Shown in pieces: positions 59,729 to 64,000 of a stretch of 64,000 bases of DNA. Position numbers and translations under genes: made by a program. The DNA is from a virus. The notes below the pieces were generated by a model. That model was given only the letters and a program-made list of their open reading frames with translations, made no database searches and was not told the DNA's origin. Every line of letters begins with the position of its first letter. Positions within the stretch are counted from its first letter, which is position 1. Location of the stretch: positions 1 to 64,000 of IMG/VR virus record IMGVR_UViG_3300017989_000073, one strand, 5' to 3'.

Positions 59729-61891
59729 ATGGTGGAGCTTGCACTAGGGTCCCTGAACCGTGCCCGGTATGCTGGGCTGGATTTCGATACCCACAATGAT
59801 GACCTGTTGGCCCAGCTACAGGTGAAGTACGCTTCCGACTTCAACGATTTCTCCGTGTCTAGCCTCGGGATCATGTTGTTGGACCTGACGGCTTACGGGT
59901 TGGATACGATGAGTTTCTATCTGGATCGGCGGGCGACCGACACCTACCTCGCCACCGCCCGCACACGAGCCAGCGTGTCCCGCACGAGTAGGCAGCTCGG
60001 GTACAAGATGGGCGGAGCTGTTGCGTCATCGGTCGACTTACACGTCACGGTTCGGGAAGTGTTTGCGTTCGATGTGACGGTTCCAGCCAGGTTCCAGTTC
60101 GATGGGCCGGACGGGCTGATTTTCGAGTGCGCGGAGGATGTTGTTTTCACCCCCGCTGAGCAGGGGATTGCCAACCACAAAGTCATCCCGGCATACGAGG
60201 GAGAGACGATACAGGAGAGTTTTGTATCGGATGGGACCTCTGCCCAGGTGTTCGAGCTTCGGCGCATTCCGGAGGACGAGTTCGTTGTTCAGGGCACTGT
60301 GGAGGTGACTGTTGATGGGGCGGTGTGGGACGAGTCCGACTTACTCGAGTATGGTGCAACGGACCAGTTCGAGGCAGGGTACAACGACGATCCGTCCACT
60401 ATTCGATTTGGAGATGGAATCGCCGGGAATATCCCGACGGCCGGGGCGTCGATAAACGTCACGTACGTTGCTTCCAGAGGTAAGTCGGGGCTGGTCTCTT
60501 CGGGCACGATTGACGAGGAAACGACCCCACTGGTTGTGGCGTTCACAGAGATTCCTCTCACGATTACCAACCCGGAGGGGTCTTCAGGTGGGGATGATCG
60601 CGAGACGCTTGCCAGCGCGAAGGCGTTCGCACCCAAGGTTTGGAAATCGGCTGGGAAGGCGATCACTGGCGAGGACTACGACGGTCTGGCGGGATCATAC
60701 GCGGACCCACTGTTCGGGCGTGTAGCTGTGGCGAAAGCGATCTCTTCCAGATCGGCCGGAGGGGACCTGACGGTTCAGAACTACATGACGAATATTCTGA
60801 ACCAGGTCGATGCTCTGAATTCGTCGCTCACAATATCGACGGGTAACATAGGTGATGCTCTTGATATCGCCAGAACGGCTCTGACTGACCTTTCCTCGGC
60901 TATTGGGGACATCGCTTCTGAGCTGGCTTCGATTGAGTCGGAGGCCACCACTGCCAGGGCGTCCGCACGGGCAATAAAGAACAGCACGGGGGAGATTTCT
61001 ACGGACGCTTCCGATATCAAGGGGCACGTTTCGAGTGGTATTGCTCTGGTGAACGCTTCGAGTGCCGACCCTACCGAGAAGAGTAATATCAATGCCCAGT
61101 TCAACCTGATCGATGCGGAGGCGGATGCTATCACCTCCGCGGCGGCGAGTGTGGAGGCCTCGGCCAATGCCATCGTCAGCGATGCCAACTCGATCCGCAC
61201 TTCGACGGAGGAGACCGGGACCGATCTTGTCACCTCCGGTACCTACCTGAACGATGCGACCCAGCAAGGGGTCACCCTCGTGGCCCAGGTGGCCATTATC
61301 CAGACAGAATCGGACGCTATTGACACTGCGAATGCGGACCTCGTGACTGTGGTGGAAACTTCCAGGGACGGGATCAACGCTCACCTGGATCGCGTGCTCG
61401 CTTCCGACTGCAAGGCGAACCTTGTAACAGTGGCAATTCTGGCTCGGGATGCGGGTGGGTTCTACACGGCGCCATCGACTGGTCTCATCGATTCTCTTCA
61501 AACGGACTTGGACGCTCGTAAGGAGGTGACCCAGTCGGTAGCTGTCACGTCAGGGGAGAATTCACTCGTTCGACCTGTGATTACCGTGCGTGTGGGGATC
61601 TTCAAGAACTACTCCACGGCAGCCATAAAGACGGCAGTGGAAGCGGCGGTGCAGGGCGTCCTTCGCGGCCGAGCGGTGGGGGTGTCGCTTTACGAGTCTG
61701 ATCTGGACGACGTGATTCTCGCGATTGACGGGGTAGCCTTCGTCAACGCCCGTATTTCTGGCCACTTGGATACGGACGGTACTACGACACTCACCTCGAA
61801 GCTGGATGCGAGCGGTAACCTAATCATCGAGGAGAGCGAAGTCATTACGTTGGGCACGATCACTGTGAACCCCGAGGTCTATACCACATAG
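59729..61891 (+). CDS. Baseplate wedge protein (gp6 / J-like)
   Basis: 720 residues from the ATG at 59729 (GAGAGGG upstream). The N-terminus with D-F-N-D-F-S-V-S-S-L-G-I-M-L-L-D-L and the central G-D-G-I-A-G-N-I-P matches baseplate J proteins. From about 350 to 565 it carries an Ala/Ser/Asp/Thr-rich helical insertion (coiled-coil-like) not found in P2 J, before the C-terminal end with L-R-G-R-A-V-G-V-S-L-Y-E-S-D-L. It forms the wedge ring around the hub. Confidence 0.88.
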   Translation: MVELALGSLNRARYAGLDFDTHNDDLLAQLQVKYASDFNDFSVSSLGIMLLDLTAYGLDTMSFYLDRRATDTYLATARTRASVSRTSRQLGYKMGGAVASSVDLHVTVREVFAFDVTVPARFQFDGPDGLIFECAEDVVFTPAEQGIANHKVIPAYEGETIQESFVSDGTSAQVFELRRIPEDEFVVQGTVEVTVDGAVWDESDLLEYGATDQFEAGYNDDPSTIRFGDGIAGNIPTAGASINVTYVASRGKSGLVSSGTIDEETTPLVVAFTEIPLTITNPEGSSGGDDRETLASAKAFAPKVWKSAGKAITGEDYDGLAGSYADPLFGRVAVAKAISSRSAGGDLTVQNYMTNILNQVDALNSSLTISTGNIGDALDIARTALTDLSSAIGDIASELASIESEATTARASARAIKNSTGEISTDASDIKGHVSSGIALVNASSADPTEKSNINAQFNLIDAEADAITSAAASVEASANAIVSDANSIRTSTEETGTDLVTSGTYLNDATQQGVTLVAQVAIIQTESDAIDTANADLVTVVETSRDGINAHLDRVLASDCKANLVTVAILARDAGGFYTAPSTGLIDSLQTDLDARKEVTQSVAVTSGENSLVRPVITVRVGIFKNYSTAAIKTAVEAAVQGVLRGRAVGVSLYESDLDDVILAIDGVAFVNARISGHLDTDGTTTLTSKLDASGNLIIEESEVITLGTITVNPEVYTT

Positions 61892-61950
61892 GCGCTGTAT
61901 TCATTGAGATTTTACACCGGACGCGGTGGCGGGATCGGCGTGCTGGGTGG

Positions 61951-61978
61951 TACACTGAGCCAAGTTTGACACTTTGGC
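61951..61978 (+). promoter_or_regulatory. Hairpin leader before the fibre gene
   Basis: GCCAAGT (61959-61965) and ACTTTGGC (61971-61978) pair with one bulge around TTGAC, after a TACACT (61951-61956) that resembles a -10 box without a clear -35. It does not share the four-hairpin pattern of the other structural leaders. Confidence 0.35.
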
Positions 61979-61996
61979 GGGGGAAGGGAGACACCC

Positions 61997-63604
61997 ATGA
62001 CGCGCACCGCGGTTAGACAGGAAGAGCAGGTCCAGCCTTCCGAAACTTACGATGATTCGATTGCGCCGTCGTTGGCGAATTATGAGACGAACACCTCGCA
62101 CGCCGAGGACGACTTCAACAACCTGCGATCGGCCGTTCACAACCTGTTGAAGGTGCGGACTGGGAACTGGTACGACGACATCACGATTCCGACCACGTTT
62201 GTGTCGGAGTCCCCGACAAGACGTGGCGTGGATAGCCTGGGTCAGGACCTTTGGGACGTTCAGCGACAACGAATCCTGAAGCGTCGAGCGGTCGTTGGTG
62301 CGGACGTCGGCCCGATCGCCGTCAATGCCCAGCACGTTGTTTTGACGGCTGCGGGGGAGCTTCCGGGGAACACTACGGCGGCAGTTGGTGCTGTGCAGAC
62401 GCTCGGTACCATTGTGGCGTATGAGGCTAGCTTCGATACTGCGACGCTGACCGAGGTTGCGGGTGGTGACACTCTCACTCCGAAGAACCTCTGCCTGATC
62501 GTGGACGCAGCCACACGAGATCCGATCACAGACGGCTCTGGGCGTGAGGTGTACGGTCTGCTCCAGAGTGAGAGCAACACGGACGGTCACACCATCAGTA
62601 CCACCACTCCGAACCGGGTGCAGATTTCATTTGTTGTGGCGAACGCGACGGGCGACGACCTGGAACTCGCAGCGGCTGGTACTATGGATGGTAAGTCCAT
62701 CGACTACAAGCCGACCGAGCGTTGGGCCTTCGAGGACATTCCTGAGCACGCGTGGCTCGGTGATGACTTCACCGATCAGGGTGCGGCCTCCCAGAACCGG
62801 CAGGGTGTCTACGACAACCAGGGAGTCGTTCCCGTCGACCTCACGACCAACGCCATCCTCGATCTGGAGGGAGCTGGGCTTATTTGGCGTATCCGCGACG
62901 ATCTGGAAGCCAACCTGTTTTCGGTCATCGAGGGATCGGCCGGGGCGACCTCTGAGATCGAGTTCGGCTCTGATGTCGATGTCTTCGACAACGACGCCAT
63001 CGACAACGACTTCGCCAACCAGTTGCAGGTGGCGACCGGGTCGACCCCTATCCACATCGGTGTAACCGCCGGCCACGTCGAGACCACGGGCTCCGACGAT
63101 TTGCATCTCCAGGCGGCTGCCGAGATGTTCCTGGATGACGTGAACCAGACCGGCTCGACGTGGGCGCAGACTGACGGTATCAAGCTCTCCGAAACCACGG
63201 CTGAGTGGGATGCCTTCGAGGCAGAGTTTGGGGAGGTCTCCCTCCTCAACGCCATCGTTCAGGCGTCTGAAGGCGTGACCCGTTGCAAGGCTGTGGCTGA
63301 GGTTTCTCAGAACATCCCTGCAGACATCCTGATCGAAGGGCCAAGTGGTCCCGGAACGGCCAACATTACAGCCGATCTTTGCGACTACCGGGCACTGACG
63401 TTCACGAGCGACGTGGATGTTTTCATCAACGGTCTCCTCCAGCGTAACGGCGCGGACGCCGCGGCTAACCACGATGTTTACCCCAGTGCTGTTGCGGCGG
63501 AGCGTCAGTACGGCTGTTTCTACGCGGAGTATCCACTCCGCTACCGCGGGGGTACCCGTCCGGACGTGATCACGATGCTCACGTGGGGCGATCCCGTTCC
63601 GTAG
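61997..63604 (+). CDS. Tail fibre or receptor-binding structural protein, putative
   Basis: The product has 535 residues; ATG after GGGAAGGGAG. The N-terminus is polar and helical (D-F-N-N-L-R-S-A-V-H-N-L), the rest beta-rich with Ala/Asp/Gly/Thr, including L-F-S-V-I-E-G and D-V-F-D-N-D-A-I-D-N-D. The end (F-Y-A-E-Y-P-L-R-Y, then R-P-D-V-I-T) resembles terminal domains of fibre proteins. It follows baseplate genes in the usual order. The host receptor is not predictable. Confidence 0.7.
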   Translation: MTRTAVRQEEQVQPSETYDDSIAPSLANYETNTSHAEDDFNNLRSAVHNLLKVRTGNWYDDITIPTTFVSESPTRRGVDSLGQDLWDVQRQRILKRRAVVGADVGPIAVNAQHVVLTAAGELPGNTTAAVGAVQTLGTIVAYEASFDTATLTEVAGGDTLTPKNLCLIVDAATRDPITDGSGREVYGLLQSESNTDGHTISTTTPNRVQISFVVANATGDDLELAAAGTMDGKSIDYKPTERWAFEDIPEHAWLGDDFTDQGAASQNRQGVYDNQGVVPVDLTTNAILDLEGAGLIWRIRDDLEANLFSVIEGSAGATSEIEFGSDVDVFDNDAIDNDFANQLQVATGSTPIHIGVTAGHVETTGSDDLHLQAAAEMFLDDVNQTGSTWAQTDGIKLSETTAEWDAFEAEFGEVSLLNAIVQASEGVTRCKAVAEVSQNIPADILIEGPSGPGTANITADLCDYRALTFTSDVDVFINGLLQRNGADAAANHDVYPSAVAAERQYGCFYAEYPLRYRGGTRPDVITMLTWGDPVP

Positions 63605-63650
63605 CAGTTTTTGAATTCCCTACCTATGACGGATGAAAGTGAGGACGTGG

Positions 63651-64000
63651 ATGAATGTGAACAAGTCGATGCTGAAAGTTGACCTGGCAAAATCGCTAGG
63701 TGCTCAGTACTCCAAAATGGCCTCCGTGGCGGAGAAAGATCGTCTCCGCCAGGAGGGGGCTGTCGACGCTCTCAAGGAAGCCGCCAAAGCCGTTGGGGAC
63801 CTTGGGTTGAAGCTCGACCGGGCTTTCAAGGACGGGGAGTTGACGGCGGAGATGCTGAAGGACCCGAAGCAGGTCGAAATCTTCATCAAAAAGTGGAATC
63901 GGAGGGCTGTCGGAGCGATTGATAACTTAGCAACGGCAGCCGGAATCGCGATTCAAGTTGCTGCGGGACGAATGAAAGGTCTCCAGCAGGCGGAGGCTGT
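63651..64000 (+). CDS. Hypothetical protein, cut by the window end
   Basis: ATG 63651 has GAGGA upstream; an in-frame ATG at 63633 is possible. The visible 116 residues are helical and Lys/Ala/Glu-rich (E-A-A-K-A-V-G-D-L-G, D-G-E-L-T-A-E-M-L-K) without known motifs. The stop lies beyond the window. It follows the fibre gene and may be a tail-fibre accessory or structural protein. Confidence 0.6.
   Translation, partial: MNVNKSMLKVDLAKSLGAQYSKMASVAEKDRLRQEGAVDALKEAAKAVGDLGLKLDRAFKDGELTAEMLKDPKQVEIFIKKWNRRAVGAIDNLATAAGIAIQVAAGRMKGLQQAEA

Overview
The window is a contiguous piece of a large, GC-rich, double-stranded DNA tailed-phage genome with a contractile (T4-like) virion. I place it there because the portal, prohead protease, major capsid protein, sheath, tube, tape measure, baseplate hub, spike, gp25-like and gp6-like proteins are all recognisable and in order. 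Every credible gene is on the + strand, and genes are packed with ATGA or TGATG overlaps. No tRNA, rRNA, integrase or insertion sequence was seen. The host cannot be named from the sequence; the CRISPR repeat type and several apparently leaderless starts fit a GC-rich bacterium.

Layout. 1-797: a five-repeat, type I-E-like CRISPR mini-array with no adjacent cas genes, then about 430 bp of unassigned sequence. 798-2313: a small unknown gene and a lipoprotein-like cell-wall hydrolase. 2435-2569: a multi-hairpin RNA ending in a terminator. 2604-8231: replication initiation, made of a winged-helix protein, a lambda-O-like initiator with palindromic iterons inside its own gene, a DnaC-like loader, a DnaB-like helicase and a DnaG-like primase. 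8305-18585: replication and recombination (two ssDNA-binding proteins, UvsW-like helicase, tandem-MerR protein, zinc-containing UvsX/RecA, Hjc-like nuclease, Cas4-like nuclease, RuvC, ParB-like protein). 18682-24386: a giant 1764-residue repeat/kinase-like/possible ADP-ribosyltransferase protein with a small partner. 24495-27962: a basic winged-helix protein, family A DNA polymerase and a thymidylate-synthase-like enzyme. 28105-39662: packaging and head genes, with an intein in the portal. 39855-45135: head-tail connector genes. 45266-64000: tail, baseplate and fibre genes.

How it fits together. The initiator should bind its internal iterons, load the helicase through the AAA+ loader and recruit primase and polymerase, while UvsX, UvsW, RuvC and the nucleases run recombination-dependent replication. 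Several replication proteins share an SSB-like acidic C-terminal tip ending in PF or CF.

The most unusual signals are these. (1) A phage-borne CRISPR array whose first spacer matches this phage's own helicase gene at 26 of 33 positions, with six of seven differences at third codon positions; this points to a related phage's helicase gene as the target. (2) A four-hairpin leader repeated upstream of capsid, sheath and tube genes with compensatory base changes. (3) The giant multidomain protein. (4) The iteron origin and the structured RNA just before it. (5) A textbook -1 frameshift site in the tail assembly chaperone gene.
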